Source of the DNA: JANQIO01 sp965229625 | Lineage (GTDB): Bacteria > Pseudomonadota > Gammaproteobacteria > Pseudomonadales > Halieaceae | Assembly (NCBI GenBank): GCA_965229625.1 | Contig: CBDDJJ010000001.1 | Location: 1,302,001-1,366,000, forward strand | Length of the DNA stretch: 64,000 nucleotides | Reading direction: 5' to 3' | Shown here: piece by piece, positions 34,370-43,334 of the stretch | Layout: each line of letters opens with the position of its first letter | How positions within the stretch are numbered: the stretch's first letter is position 1 | Position numbers and translations under genes: made by a program | Notes under the pieces: model-generated | What the model saw: the letters and a program-made list of their open reading frames with translations, nothing else | Told to the model about the DNA's origin: nothing | Databases searched by the model: none

Positions 34370-34924
34370 ATGCGCCAGCTACTGCCTGCGATCCTGCTTC
34401 TCGCCCTGACGGCCTGCACGGGTTTACCGGAGGGCGTGGAATCCGTCGAAAGCGTCGACCCGGAGCGTTACCTGGGGACCTGGTACGAAATCGCCCGGCT
34501 GGACCACACTTTCGAGCGCGGCCTGAGCGATGTGACCGCTACCTATGGCAAGCGCGAGGACGGTGGCATCAGCGTGCTGAATCGCGGCTATAACGTCGAG
34601 GACGGCGAGTGGAACATGGCCGAGGGCAAAGCCTACCCGTTACAGGAAGGGGATTACTCACAGCTAAAGGTGTCCTTTTTCGGCCCCTTCTATGGCGGTT
34701 ACAACGTGATCGCGCTGGATGCAGACTATCGCTGGGCCATGGTGGTTGGGCCCAACCGCGGTTACCTTTGGATCCTGGCCCGCGAGCCCAGCCTGCCGCA
34801 GGCGGTTCTGGATGAGTTGGTGGCCAAGGCGACGGCGTTGGATTTCCCAACCGACGAACTGATCTACGTGGACCACAGCATTCCCGATATCAGTGGAGAC
34901 ACGTATGTACCTCAATCCCACTGA
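34370..34924 (+). CDS. blc: Outer-membrane lipocalin lipoprotein (Blc-like)
   Basis: A 184-residue lipocalin. The signal peptide ends in lipobox LTAC with the lipidated Cys at 16, so it is anchored in the outer membrane. The lipocalin GxW motif appears as YLGTWYEIARLDHTFERG, and the family's NRGY, MVVGPNRGYLWILAR and closing YVDHS patterns follow. Blc-type proteins bind lysophospholipids or fatty acids in envelope maintenance. ATG 34370 has CGGAGGA upstream. The next gene starts inside its 3' end (20-bp overlap). Confidence 0.92.
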   Translation: MRQLLPAILLLALTACTGLPEGVESVESVDPERYLGTWYEIARLDHTFERGLSDVTATYGKREDGGISVLNRGYNVEDGEWNMAEGKAYPLQEGDYSQLKVSFFGPFYGGYNVIALDADYRWAMVVGPNRGYLWILAREPSLPQAVLDELVAKATALDFPTDELIYVDHSIPDISGDTYVPQSH

Positions 34925-35234
34925 CCAGGCCTTTGTCGACCGACGCCGCCGCCTGCTGGCCCTGTGGCCCTATACCGGCGGCGGCATACTGGCCGGGTTG
35001 CTTGGCTTTACTACCTGGCTGTGGTTCTTCGCACCGCTGATGGTCAACCCCTGGGCCACCGTGGAAGCGCTGAAATCCGGCAGCGTCGAGGAATCCACGC
35101 TGTACGTGATGGCGGTGATGCTGCCGATCCTGATGCTGGCCTGCCTCGGCGCTTTCGTGGTGATGGTGGGGCTGTTTTTTGCCGCCTTCCGGAATGAGCG
35201 GCGCCTGATCGACATTCTCGACCGCCAGCGCTAG
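34905..35234 (+). CDS. Small two-TM membrane protein
   Basis: A 109-residue unrecognised membrane protein with two hydrophobic helices (about YTGGGILAGLLGFTTWLWFF and VMAVMLPILMLACLGAFVVMVGLFF), Arg-rich ends and no motif. It starts within the lipocalin gene in another frame, with GGAGA before ATG 34905, so it is translationally linked. Its stop codon overlaps that of the convergent membrane protein gene within the sequence CGCTAGCG. Confidence 0.7.
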   Translation: MYLNPTDQAFVDRRRRLLALWPYTGGGILAGLLGFTTWLWFFAPLMVNPWATVEALKSGSVEESTLYVMAVMLPILMLACLGAFVVMVGLFFAAFRNERRLIDILDRQR

Positions 35235-36028
35235 CGCTCGGGCCAGCGCATCACCGAGGCGCCCAGCCGCCACACGGCAAACAGGAACAGCAGCGGGATG
35301 AGCACGCTCTTCAGCAGCACCGCGCCCAGCAGGCGCAGGCAGCCGTCGACGAACTCAGCGAAACGTCCCTGCAGGTCGTCAAACTGGCCGGCCAGTTCAC
35401 TGCGCTTGCGCTCCCCCTCCCCGCGCACAGTGCGGTCTACTTCTTCCAGGTCGCCATAAAAGGACTGCATCACCTGGTGTTCGGGGCCTGTGGAATCCGG
35501 CAGGAACACGCGGTCTACCCAGAGGTTGGCAATGATGACCAGCGCCAGGGCGAAGCGGACAAAGGCCACCAGCAGGAAGGTTTTCAGCAGCGCCGGGAAG
35601 CCGCCGCTACGCGCCACAAACCAGGCGATCAGGCTGGCCAGGGCCAGCGCCGTCAGCGCCACCGAAAAGGTCACATCCGACACGACCACCAGCAGCAGCT
35701 GCTGAATCACCAGGCTGGTGACAGCGAGGGTCATGACCGCCGAGAAACGCTCGATCACGTCGTTAATCGGATCCAGCAGTTCACCGATAGAAAAGGTCAC
35801 CAGCCACATATCCAGCTCAGTGCCCTGCAGGGCGGACACCAGCGCATTGATGCCACGCGCGGTGCCGTAAATGATGCCCGCATCCACCAGGGAAGCGCTG
35901 ACATAGTCCCCGGCCAGGCGGTCGACGCCGCCCTGCCAGGCCAGCGCCAGCAACAGGATTGCGGCGGCCAGCCAGGCCCAGTCCTTCGGTCGAACCTCAG
36001 ACACACTCATTGAACAGAAACGCTTCAT
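35231..36028 (-). CDS. Hypothetical integral membrane protein
   Basis: A 265-residue protein not assigned to a family. After a short cytoplasmic start come a membrane helix (WLAAAILLLALAWQGG), a periplasmic stretch with YVSASLVDAGIIYGTARGINA, three further helices around residues 95-170, an amphipathic acidic region (LEEVDRTVRGEGERKRSELAG) and a final helix (LLGAVLLKSVLIPLLFLFAVW). ATG 36010 is an alternative start. No catalytic motif. Convergent with and overlapping the small two-TM gene by four bases. Confidence 0.72.
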   Translation of the reverse strand: MKRFCSMSVSEVRPKDWAWLAAAILLLALAWQGGVDRLAGDYVSASLVDAGIIYGTARGINALVSALQGTELDMWLVTFSIGELLDPINDVIERFSAVMTLAVTSLVIQQLLLVVVSDVTFSVALTALALASLIAWFVARSGGFPALLKTFLLVAFVRFALALVIIANLWVDRVFLPDSTGPEHQVMQSFYGDLEEVDRTVRGEGERKRSELAGQFDDLQGRFAEFVDGCLRLLGAVLLKSVLIPLLFLFAVWRLGASVMRWPER

Positions 36029-36159
36029 GTAGCTATGGAGCCGTTCATTAAACCAGAGGACAGGCGCGAACGCGCGCCGAATTCATCCACAGGAAGCGGT
36101 GTGCTGGTGGTGTCCGCATACGGCACCGACTCGCTGCGGTTGCAGAATGCCAGCCCGAT

Positions 36160-36858
36160 TTAACCGGCGGCCAGGCCCACCAGGTTGTGAGGAGATTCCA
36201 GCCGCATGACTTTTTCACTGAGTGACAGGCTCATGCCGAAATGGCGCAACAATTCGGTGCCAATCATCCCGGCGACATCGGCCGACTGCAGCATGGCTCG
36301 CAGTTCCTCAGGCACCTCCCCGAAGCGAAACTGGCGGCGATGGCCACCCAGTTCCACGGGCAGGCTGTAGATCGGGGTGAGGAAATTGCCAAGCAATGGG
36401 TAGAAGTCCTCGTGCCGGCCTTCAGGGACAGTGCCCAGCAGAGCATCCGGCAGCAGGTAACAGATCGGCGCACCGGTGTCGAAGAACATGCGCCGCACCC
36501 GGCCATTGACCTTGATATTGATTACCGGCAACTCCCCGCGCTCGTGCACCGGCAGCACGATGTCACCGGACGGCGGCTGGTGATGGAACTGCACCATGCG
36601 CTCGGCCGTGAAGACCGAGACATTGAACTCCCGCAGGACATCGGCGCCGATCATCCCCTCGATGGGTACGCCGATATGTTCGGACAGGTAGCTCGCCGTC
36701 ACGCCCATGTAGCTGAATTCCACCGGGAAGCACTGGCCGCCGATGTGCATGGCCTCGTAGCCCACGCTGAACGGCGCGCCGGAATCCAGCAGGTAGGGGC
36801 GGCCCTCAACGTTGACAATGATATGACCGTGGTGCAGTTGGAAAAGGTAATTAGCCAT
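36160..36858 (-). CDS. Two-lobed retropepsin-like aspartic protease
   Basis: A 232-residue protein made of two similar halves, each with the signature of a retropepsin-like aspartic protease lobe. Lobe 1 has YLLDSGAPFSVG (D25-S-G) and GMIGADVLREF; lobe 2 has MFFDTGAPICYLL (D127-T-G) and GMIGTELLRHF. Two Asp motifs in one chain recall the eukaryotic pepsin layout, whereas most bacterial retropepsin-like proteins have one lobe and dimerise. No signal peptide. ATG 36858 is used because it precedes the conserved start; ATG 36894 is possible. It follows a degenerate paralogue by 61 bp. Confidence 0.72.
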   Translation of the reverse strand: MANYLFQLHHGHIIVNVEGRPYLLDSGAPFSVGYEAMHIGGQCFPVEFSYMGVTASYLSEHIGVPIEGMIGADVLREFNVSVFTAERMVQFHHQPPSGDIVLPVHERGELPVINIKVNGRVRRMFFDTGAPICYLLPDALLGTVPEGRHEDFYPLLGNFLTPIYSLPVELGGHRRQFRFGEVPEELRAMLQSADVAGMIGTELLRHFGMSLSLSEKVMRLESPHNLVGLAAG

Positions 36859-36919
36859 GCGGCTATAGTCGAGGAACGCACGACTATGCAACATGTCTAC
36901 TCCCGCCGAGTAGTTGGCC

Positions 36920-37636
36920 CTAGGCGCCAGCCGCTGCCTGTATGCCGAAGTTGCGGGCTCCCAGGGTGATCATTCGCCGGGTGAGGCGCAGGCAGATACC
37001 GAAATGCTCCAGCAGGTCTGCGCCGAGTATGCCGTCGACGCGATCCGCATGTAGCGCGGTTTCCAGGTTCTCCGTCAGCACGCCAGCGTGGAACTTGCGA
37101 TTGCCGCCGTCGATGGCGAGGTCCACCAGGTAGAGAGGCGTGTGAAACTCCCCCACCAGCGGATGATAGCCCTGGCGCGAGCCGAGGGATTCACAGTGGC
37201 GCAGCAAGGGCTCCGGAACCAGCGTCATGGCCGAGGAGGTATCGACGATCAGGCGCAACTTGCGGCCGCCGATGCCCCCGGCCTGCACCTCGAGTACAGG
37301 CGCGCCACGGACAAAGTCCAGCTGCAGCGTGTCGCCATCAATCTCGCAGGTCGGTGTGATGCGCAGCAGGCGATCTTCCGGGTACAGACTGACGGCGAAG
37401 GGCGCCAGCAAGTCCGAGCCGAGCATGCCGGCCAGGTCACTGCCCAATCGCTGGCGCAGGTTGGCGACGGTGACGCCCTGGTGACTGGGACGTGGATCGA
37501 TGTCTCGACGCCCCATCACGATCGGTGAATTACCGACTGAGCGGGCCGCGCCAGTGGCTAGCAAATATTGTTTGCCGGCGACGGCAACAATCAGATGGCC
37601 TTTGTGAAGGCGGTAAGAGTATTCGGCTACATCCAT
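36920..37636 (-). CDS. Degenerate two-lobed retropepsin-like protein
   Basis: A 238-residue paralogue of the next gene with the same two-lobe plan and a near-identical opening (YRLHKGHLIVAVAGKQYLL versus YLFQLHHGHIIVNVEG). The catalytic motifs are changed: lobe 1 reads ATG (A27) and lobe 2 DTS (D132-T-S), so it is probably not a protease. The hydrophobic follow-up motifs GMLGSDLLAPF and GILGADLLEHF remain. It may be a regulatory or substrate-binding partner. ATG 37636 is chosen by alignment with the paralogue; an ATG at 37759 would add 41 dissimilar residues. Confidence 0.68.
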   Translation of the reverse strand: MDVAEYSYRLHKGHLIVAVAGKQYLLATGAARSVGNSPIVMGRRDIDPRPSHQGVTVANLRQRLGSDLAGMLGSDLLAPFAVSLYPEDRLLRITPTCEIDGDTLQLDFVRGAPVLEVQAGGIGGRKLRLIVDTSSAMTLVPEPLLRHCESLGSRQGYHPLVGEFHTPLYLVDLAIDGGNRKFHAGVLTENLETALHADRVDGILGADLLEHFGICLRLTRRMITLGARNFGIQAAAGA

Positions 37637-37860
37637 GGAAACTGCCGGTTTTGTTTGTTCATGGCAGAACCAGTCCGCTGTCGGACTCGTCCCTGTTCGC
37701 CGGGCTATCTTTGCAAAAGTGGTTTTGGGATACCAACGCTGCGAGAGAACCGAAGTCACAGTTTTCTACTCACAGCGACAAATCACAGCAGAACTGTATG
37801 AATGAGTAACAAACTGGCATTGAGTTGTGGCGGCCCGAGCCTGCCAGCCCACTCCTCGAG

Positions 37861-37925
37861 CTCAATCTTCAAGCTCAGTCTTCGAGCTTAGTCTTCAAGC
37901 TCAGTCTTCGAGCTTAGTCTTCAAG
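37861..37925. repeat. 13-bp tandem array spanning the stop codon of the giant gene
   Basis: Five head-to-tail 13-bp units (37861-37873, 37874-37886, 37887-37899, 37900-37912, 37913-37925) of the form CT(C/T)A(G/A)TCTTC(A/G)AG, alternating in a 26-bp superunit. The right-most unit encodes the last residues Leu-Glu-Asp and the TAA of the minus-strand gene; the others lie beyond the stop. Confidence 0.93.
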
Positions 37926-40900
37926 ATAGGAACGGAAGTCGCGGAAGCGCTGGCTAAGCATGCCCAGGGTCGCCAGGGCGCCGCCTACGGTGCCCACCAG
38001 GGAGAAGATCATGCGCATTTCGTTCTGGGCGACATAAGCGATAAACAGCACTACCACGAACAGGGCGAGCAACAGCGGTCCGCGCACCGACACCCACAGT
38101 TCATTCTGGTAGCGGCCGGCCTGCGCCTTGAACTGGTCTTCGCGGATCTGCTGGGACACGAAAAACTCCCAGGGGTTGTCGTCGAAGTACAGCTGGAAAT
38201 CCCGGAACCGCAAAAGGCCTCGCCGATAGAGGCTGGTGCAGGACCCGAGATTCTTGTAGTTGAGTACGCGCTCGTAGTGCAAGCCGCCCAGCATCACCCG
38301 TTCGTCGGGGCTGCTGAGCTCCCAGGCCTGCCGATACGCCGCCGGTGGTACCTCGCCGGTACCGCGTTGCAGGGTGCAGGTGCGCAGCGGGCGCAGCACA
38401 GCTTCCCAGCGATGCCGCTCCTCGTCCGGCATGTTGTCCACCAGGTGTTCATGCCGCAGCCAGTACTCGGGATCGACCTCCGAGAGGATGAACAGGCGAC
38501 GATTGCCTTCCACATCGAGGAAGCTCTCGATATGAGACAGGGTTGCCTGCGAACGCTGGCGGTGCTGCAGCAAGCTGGCGAAATCTCGCAGGACCAGCAC
38601 GTTGGTGCCCGGGTCCTGGAAAAGATAGTCAGCTTGCCTGCCTTCTACCGCCGAGACAGTGGTGTTGAGCTGCGACGTCAGTTGCTCCATCGCCCAGGGC
38701 ATGGTGCGAGTCACCGGCACCACCAGTACACAGCTCGAGGCGACGTAGTCTTCCAGGCGCGTCGCATCAATATGCCCCACCTGGCCGGCGAGGCGAGTAG
38801 CCATCTGTCGCCGCATCATGAAGCCGCTGATAAACCACACCAGCACGCCAGTGAGCAGGATATACAGGATGTAGGGAATGAATATGAAATGGCTGCTGGC
38901 CGAACGCGTATGCGGAAACGCAGCACTGGTCAGGTAGTGCAGGCTGGTGGTCGGATCGAACTCGTCCATCACAATCAGGCCCGGGTAGCCCGGGGGCCTG
39001 CTGGCGCTCTCTTCCATAATCATGGAGAGTTGCTCGCGGTCACCGTGGGTACGGGCGCGGTCGCTGCTGTCGGAGAAACTCTTGAGAATAGCGCCGGAGG
39101 CGCTGAGCTGTGGCAGCGCCTGGATCAGCGAGCGCAGGTAGCCGAGCTGCGATTCCACATCTGCGTTGTCGGCGGGTTTCAGAGTGATGTCCCCGTCGAG
39201 CGTGGTGTGCGGATGGCAGGTCTCCCCCACTTCATCCACATCTTCCACTACCAGCAGGTAGGACATCAGCTCGGGCCGCATATCCGGCGAACCCCCGGGT
39301 GGTATCTGGATCTCGGGCCACTCGGGCATTTCCTGACGCGCCTCCGGCGGGCCCTGCTCGCGACTTTCACAGCTGGCGCTGATCAGCCTGGCATCCAGTA
39401 CCTGGGCCCGGGTGCGTGGCAGGTACACACCCTGCCAGTCGTCCTTGACGAACTCACGCACCAGGTTGCGCCTGGTCGACTCCTGATCGGCCGCCCCGCT
39501 GCTATGGTGCATCTTGCCCACGTAGCGCTTCAGGTCACGGGAGCGCGCCTTGATGCGGTCGACATTGGACCAGTTGGCATACTCCACCCAGAGCTTTTCG
39601 TGAACGTCGAAGTTCTCGTTGTGGAACATGAGGGTGGGAAAAACGGCAAGAAACAACACGAACTGTGTGGCCACGGCGCGGTAGTGACTTATGGTAGAAG
39701 CCAGCGCAACCGCCCTGGCGTCGCGACGGTCCTTATCACTGAATATGGGGTTGATCGCACGCTTCTCTGCGTCTCGCAGTCGCCTGGCCTTCCAGCGCTG
39801 GAAGGCGCTTGCCAGCAGGACCAGCACGGCACTGATTGCCAGGAAGACCGCGCCGCCGCCGTGGATGATCTTGAGGATATAAATGATCAGCAAAATGATG
39901 ACTGCCAGGGGCATGAAGCGCAGCACCACACCCTGGATACTGAGCGGTAGCCTGCGGTGGTACTTCGGCTCCACCTGCCAGTGCCATAGCCAGAAGATGA
40001 CCGCCGGCACCGCCAGCATCCACCAGATCGAATCATCGATGTTGAGATAGTAAATGACGCCCAGGTAAAGCAGCGCGACGGCGAAGTACATGCAGCTGAG
40101 GCGCACATAGGCCGCGCCGCGGCCAATGCGCGGGTAAGTCCAGGGTGGGATCAGGAAGATCGGCGGCTGGTAGCCCTGCTCGGTGATGCCCGGCTCTTCC
40201 AGCTTGCACTTCAGGTAGCTCCCCAACGCGGCCAGCAGCATGAAGACAAGAATATAGCTGCCGGCCAGCACAGCGGCGGTGACACTGAACTGGAAGTTCA
40301 CCACGTCCAGCAGTGGCTTGCGGTAGTACACCGCGAGCGTCCACGGCAGTCCCTCCAGCGCCTGTACCCGGGCACTCACCGTGTTGCCGCCGTAATCCAG
40401 TGACAGGTCCGCCGTGGCGCCGGACACCACCCGGGCCTTGAGGTCCGCGTCATCATCGGTGGCGTGGTAGAAGTTTTCCCGCAGGCTGCGGCTGCTGACG
40501 CTGTGATAGAGCACCCGCCCGGAATAGTTCTCGAAAATCGCAAAGCCAAAGCCCGGCGGCAGCACTGCACTTTCCAGGCTGTGCATGCGCGTCGCCATGG
40601 CCTGCACGATGGGGCCGCCTGCAGCGCGAGAGCTATCTGCACCGGGCACCGGTACGCTCATGGCAGTTTCCAGTGTGCCGTCTGCCAGCGACTCTATGCG
40701 CTGGATGTAAAACGGCTGGCCACTGAGTGCGCGGTGCTCATCGTCAAGCGCTTCATAGATCCAGGCGCGCTCATCACGAATGGCGCGAAAGTACTCACGT
40801 TTATTGACTGAAAACCCGCTCTCGGTGGTATAGCGATTGAAGCTGTAATAGCGGCCCACCTGCCGGCCGCTGCTGTCGAGCTGGAAAATCGAGGAGGCGC

Positions 40901-42524
40901 CTGGCACGTTCGCCGTGGCACATTCGATCTTGGAGTGAATCGGTGACGGCGGAGCGCGCCGGACTGCGCCAGGTGATGCGGGCAGGGGTCTACAGGGGTG
41001 CGACGAAGTAGCATTCTCGCCCAGATCCGCGCCGGCAAAATTGAAGTCCCTGAGGTAGCGCAGCTTGTCACCCAGCTCGCGGTTGAAGCTGACCAACAGC
41101 TGGTCGGCGATGCTCTGTTTGTCATACTCGAACTGCCGGTCGAACTCGCGTGTGGCGAACCAGTTGGCCAGCATCACCGCAAACAGCGCGGCTACACCCA
41201 GCAGGGACATATGCGAGAAGTACACGTCCATCTTGTGCAGCACCGAGCGGCGCTGCAGCAGCAACAGACGGATGAAATTCAGTGAAAGCACGCCGGTAAA
41301 CAGGATGAGCAGCAGCAACAGCAGCTCGTTGTAGGGTACGGCGTACTTCAGTTCGTTGAAGGACGATCGGCCGACGATGCCGATGATCACCAGCTCTTCA
41401 TTGGCCTGGTACACATCGTCCAGGTGCAGGGGCTGGACGAAGGCGAGCTGTTCGAAACCACCGATATCGATCGGCACCACGGTAGACTTCATCAGCGGCC
41501 GAATCTTGACTTCCTTGTCGTCGCCGCGCTCCTCGGCCAGTTCGGCAAAGCCGGAACTGCGCTCGCGCTGGGCCGCCTCTTCATACTCAATATCGAAGAT
41601 GCTGCTGAAGCGCTCGAAGGAATTGCGCATCTGGAAGATGCGGCGAATATCATCGGCGGGTGCGCGGTAAGGCATCTCCGCGCTGTTGTAGAGAATCTCC
41701 GGCAGCCCCTCGTCGTAGTACCAGTCCTCCTCCTCGCCGCCTTCGCCGTCAGCTTCCTTGCCAGACTCTTCACGGTGCACCGTGCGGGCAATAATAATGG
41801 TGTCGAAATAACCCTCGCGCTGCGCCAGCCCGTCCACCAGCGACAGGTCCAGCTCCAGTGCAGCGTAAGTTCGCAGGAACTCCGAGGGGCATACCCACTC
41901 CGGCCGGGACTGGCCGGCTTCCCTCAGTGCGGCGGCTTCCATCGCCTCCACGTCTTCCACGCCTACCAGGCCTTCAAAACCCTCCATGACCTGAGCGGGC
42001 ATGGGCGCGGGTGCAATCACCGCGAGGACCGCCGGCCTGGCGTGGTCTGCCGCGACTTCCACCAGGATGGACCCACGTTCGAGCTGGGCAGGGTCCTTGT
42101 ATTCAAAGCCACCGTAATCGCCGGGCTTGCACATTTTGTCCGCATTGGGCGCAGCCGGGTTCCAGGGTGCAAAGCTCTCGGTGTAGAACTGCACCTTGCT
42201 GGCGTCATTCACCAGTGGGCTCACTTCCAGCATCTCCGACATACTGCGCGCCACGCACTTTTCCGCCGCCTCCCACTGCTTCTCGCTGGTGCCATAGCCG
42301 TGGCAGTCAGACTCCAGGTTGAAGCGCACCTGGCGGCCCAGCGTTTCAATACTGGCGCCGATGTTCTGGCCGATCTGGTTGAGGTGGTTGAAGTTACGCC
42401 GCGTCAGGTGGTCGGCGGTCGCCCCGGCGCTGTTCAGGTACCAGGCGAGGCTCAGCCCGATCACCACCAGCATGCCAATCATGACGCGGCCGGGAACCAG
42501 TGCCTGGATGGGTGTGAGCTTCAC
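37914..42524 (-). CDS. Giant multi-pass receptor-like membrane protein
   Basis: A 1536-residue protein I cannot assign to a named family. Helix 1 (about 14-31) leads to a first extracytoplasmic region (32-399) with a Cache-like end (VVPIDIGGFEQLAFVQPLHL). Helices at about 400-422 and 437-456 flank a loop, then a second, clearer dCache-like domain (545-740: FSVNKREYFRAIRDERAWIY, PPGFGFAIFENYSGRVLYHS). Six or so helices (744-968), a third extracytoplasmic region (970-1210) and a helix (1213-1236) follow. The cytoplasmic part (1237-1480) looks like an ATPase fold lacking Walker A (NVLVLRDFASLL; RRLFILSEVDPEYWL) plus a winged-helix-like LSSPDERVMLGGL to LYRRGLLRF. Two helices end it. The start lies 12 bp after the M15 peptidase stop. 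Confidence 0.75.
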   Translation of the reverse strand: MKLTPIQALVPGRVMIGMLVVIGLSLAWYLNSAGATADHLTRRNFNHLNQIGQNIGASIETLGRQVRFNLESDCHGYGTSEKQWEAAEKCVARSMSEMLEVSPLVNDASKVQFYTESFAPWNPAAPNADKMCKPGDYGGFEYKDPAQLERGSILVEVAADHARPAVLAVIAPAPMPAQVMEGFEGLVGVEDVEAMEAAALREAGQSRPEWVCPSEFLRTYAALELDLSLVDGLAQREGYFDTIIIARTVHREESGKEADGEGGEEEDWYYDEGLPEILYNSAEMPYRAPADDIRRIFQMRNSFERFSSIFDIEYEEAAQRERSSGFAELAEERGDDKEVKIRPLMKSTVVPIDIGGFEQLAFVQPLHLDDVYQANEELVIIGIVGRSSFNELKYAVPYNELLLLLLILFTGVLSLNFIRLLLLQRRSVLHKMDVYFSHMSLLGVAALFAVMLANWFATREFDRQFEYDKQSIADQLLVSFNRELGDKLRYLRDFNFAGADLGENATSSHPCRPLPASPGAVRRAPPSPIHSKIECATANVPGASSIFQLDSSGRQVGRYYSFNRYTTESGFSVNKREYFRAIRDERAWIYEALDDEHRALSGQPFYIQRIESLADGTLETAMSVPVPGADSSRAAGGPIVQAMATRMHSLESAVLPPGFGFAIFENYSGRVLYHSVSSRSLRENFYHATDDDADLKARVVSGATADLSLDYGGNTVSARVQALEGLPWTLAVYYRKPLLDVVNFQFSVTAAVLAGSYILVFMLLAALGSYLKCKLEEPGITEQGYQPPIFLIPPWTYPRIGRGAAYVRLSCMYFAVALLYLGVIYYLNIDDSIWWMLAVPAVIFWLWHWQVEPKYHRRLPLSIQGVVLRFMPLAVIILLIIYILKIIHGGGAVFLAISAVLVLLASAFQRWKARRLRDAEKRAINPIFSDKDRRDARAVALASTISHYRAVATQFVLFLAVFPTLMFHNENFDVHEKLWVEYANWSNVDRIKARSRDLKRYVGKMHHSSGAADQESTRRNLVREFVKDDWQGVYLPRTRAQVLDARLISASCESREQGPPEARQEMPEWPEIQIPPGGSPDMRPELMSYLLVVEDVDEVGETCHPHTTLDGDITLKPADNADVESQLGYLRSLIQALPQLSASGAILKSFSDSSDRARTHGDREQLSMIMEESASRPPGYPGLIVMDEFDPTTSLHYLTSAAFPHTRSASSHFIFIPYILYILLTGVLVWFISGFMMRRQMATRLAGQVGHIDATRLEDYVASSCVLVVPVTRTMPWAMEQLTSQLNTTVSAVEGRQADYLFQDPGTNVLVLRDFASLLQHRQRSQATLSHIESFLDVEGNRRLFILSEVDPEYWLRHEHLVDNMPDEERHRWEAVLRPLRTCTLQRGTGEVPPAAYRQAWELSSPDERVMLGGLHYERVLNYKNLGSCTSLYRRGLLRFRDFQLYFDDNPWEFFVSQQIREDQFKAQAGRYQNELWVSVRGPLLLALFVVVLFIAYVAQNEMRMIFSLVGTVGGALATLGMLSQRFRDFRSYLED

Positions 42525-42536
42525 GGGGAAAAGCCC

Positions 42537-43334
42537 TTAGAGGCGCGCCGCCTGCACATGCATCCAGTCGAAGTTGCGATGCCGGCCCAGGCTGATCCAG
42601 CCCTCCTCTTCCCACAGGCGCCACCAGGTGTCGTACTCCGGTTGCGCAAAGCTGGCGCGATCGCGCCCCCATTTGAGCCGGTTGCTGGACGGGTCATAGT
42701 CCAGGGCAATACCCCAGCTGTGCATGGACATGCGCGTACCGCCGCGCATTTTGCGCACATTGAGGCAACCGCCCCAGCGGTCCAGCCGCAGTTCGCGAAT
42801 CTGCTCCGGGCTGTAGGCATCAGCGACGCGCTTGAGCACTCGCAGCAGGCTGTCGTGCACTTTCTCGTGGCACTGGAAACGGGTGAGCTCCGTCTCCAGC
42901 TTCCAGGCCAGCCGGTGAGGATAGGGTACGTGCAGGTAGGTCTGGTGCTTGCCGGGCTCGCCGTAGAACTTGACCAGTTCCTTTTGCGGTGTCTGGATCG
43001 GCCAGCGGTTGGGATTGGCGCGCCCGAGTTCTTCCGGTCGCCAGGTAACCGCGGGTTCACCGGTGTCGAGCTGCTCGCGCAGGGTGTCGTAGGCGAACTC
43101 GGTTTGCGGCCCCCAGTAACCGTCGAAGGCGCCGGCGTTGATATCGTGAGCGCTGCACAGCCACTGGATATAACCCACCAGCTTGCGCTTCTTGCCCCAC
43201 TCCGGTGGCACCGCGCCGCTGCGGTCGAGCGCGGCGTAAGTTTTTTTGCCCGCCAGCCCATCCGCCTTGCCGCAGTTGAAGCCGCGCGCGTTGAGCTGTT
43301 CCTGGATAAACCTGACCCTGGCCTTTCCCAGCAT
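42537..43334 (-). CDS. M15-type D-Ala-D-Ala carboxypeptidase with N-terminal peptidoglycan-binding-like repeats
   Basis: A 265-residue protein resembling VanY/endolysin-type M15 zinc peptidases that cut peptidoglycan stems. Two short peptidoglycan-binding-like helical repeats (about 3-40, FIQEQLNARGFNCGKADGLAG, and 50-90, INAGAFDGYWGPQTEFAYDT) precede the catalytic domain, where SMHSWGIALDYD (H205, D212) and DWMHV (H259) give the zinc site. There is no signal peptide, as in phage endolysins. It forms an operon with the giant receptor gene 12 bp downstream, so it may act with it. Confidence 0.82.
   Translation of the reverse strand: MLGKARVRFIQEQLNARGFNCGKADGLAGKKTYAALDRSGAVPPEWGKKRKLVGYIQWLCSAHDINAGAFDGYWGPQTEFAYDTLREQLDTGEPAVTWRPEELGRANPNRWPIQTPQKELVKFYGEPGKHQTYLHVPYPHRLAWKLETELTRFQCHEKVHDSLLRVLKRVADAYSPEQIRELRLDRWGGCLNVRKMRGGTRMSMHSWGIALDYDPSSNRLKWGRDRASFAQPEYDTWWRLWEEEGWISLGRHRNFDWMHVQAARL

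Noticed and set aside
37827..39950. 707-codon plus-strand open frame opposite the giant receptor gene
   Set aside because: His/Gln/Arg-rich shadow product with no domain pattern; the minus-strand frame has clear membrane helices and Cache-like motifs.
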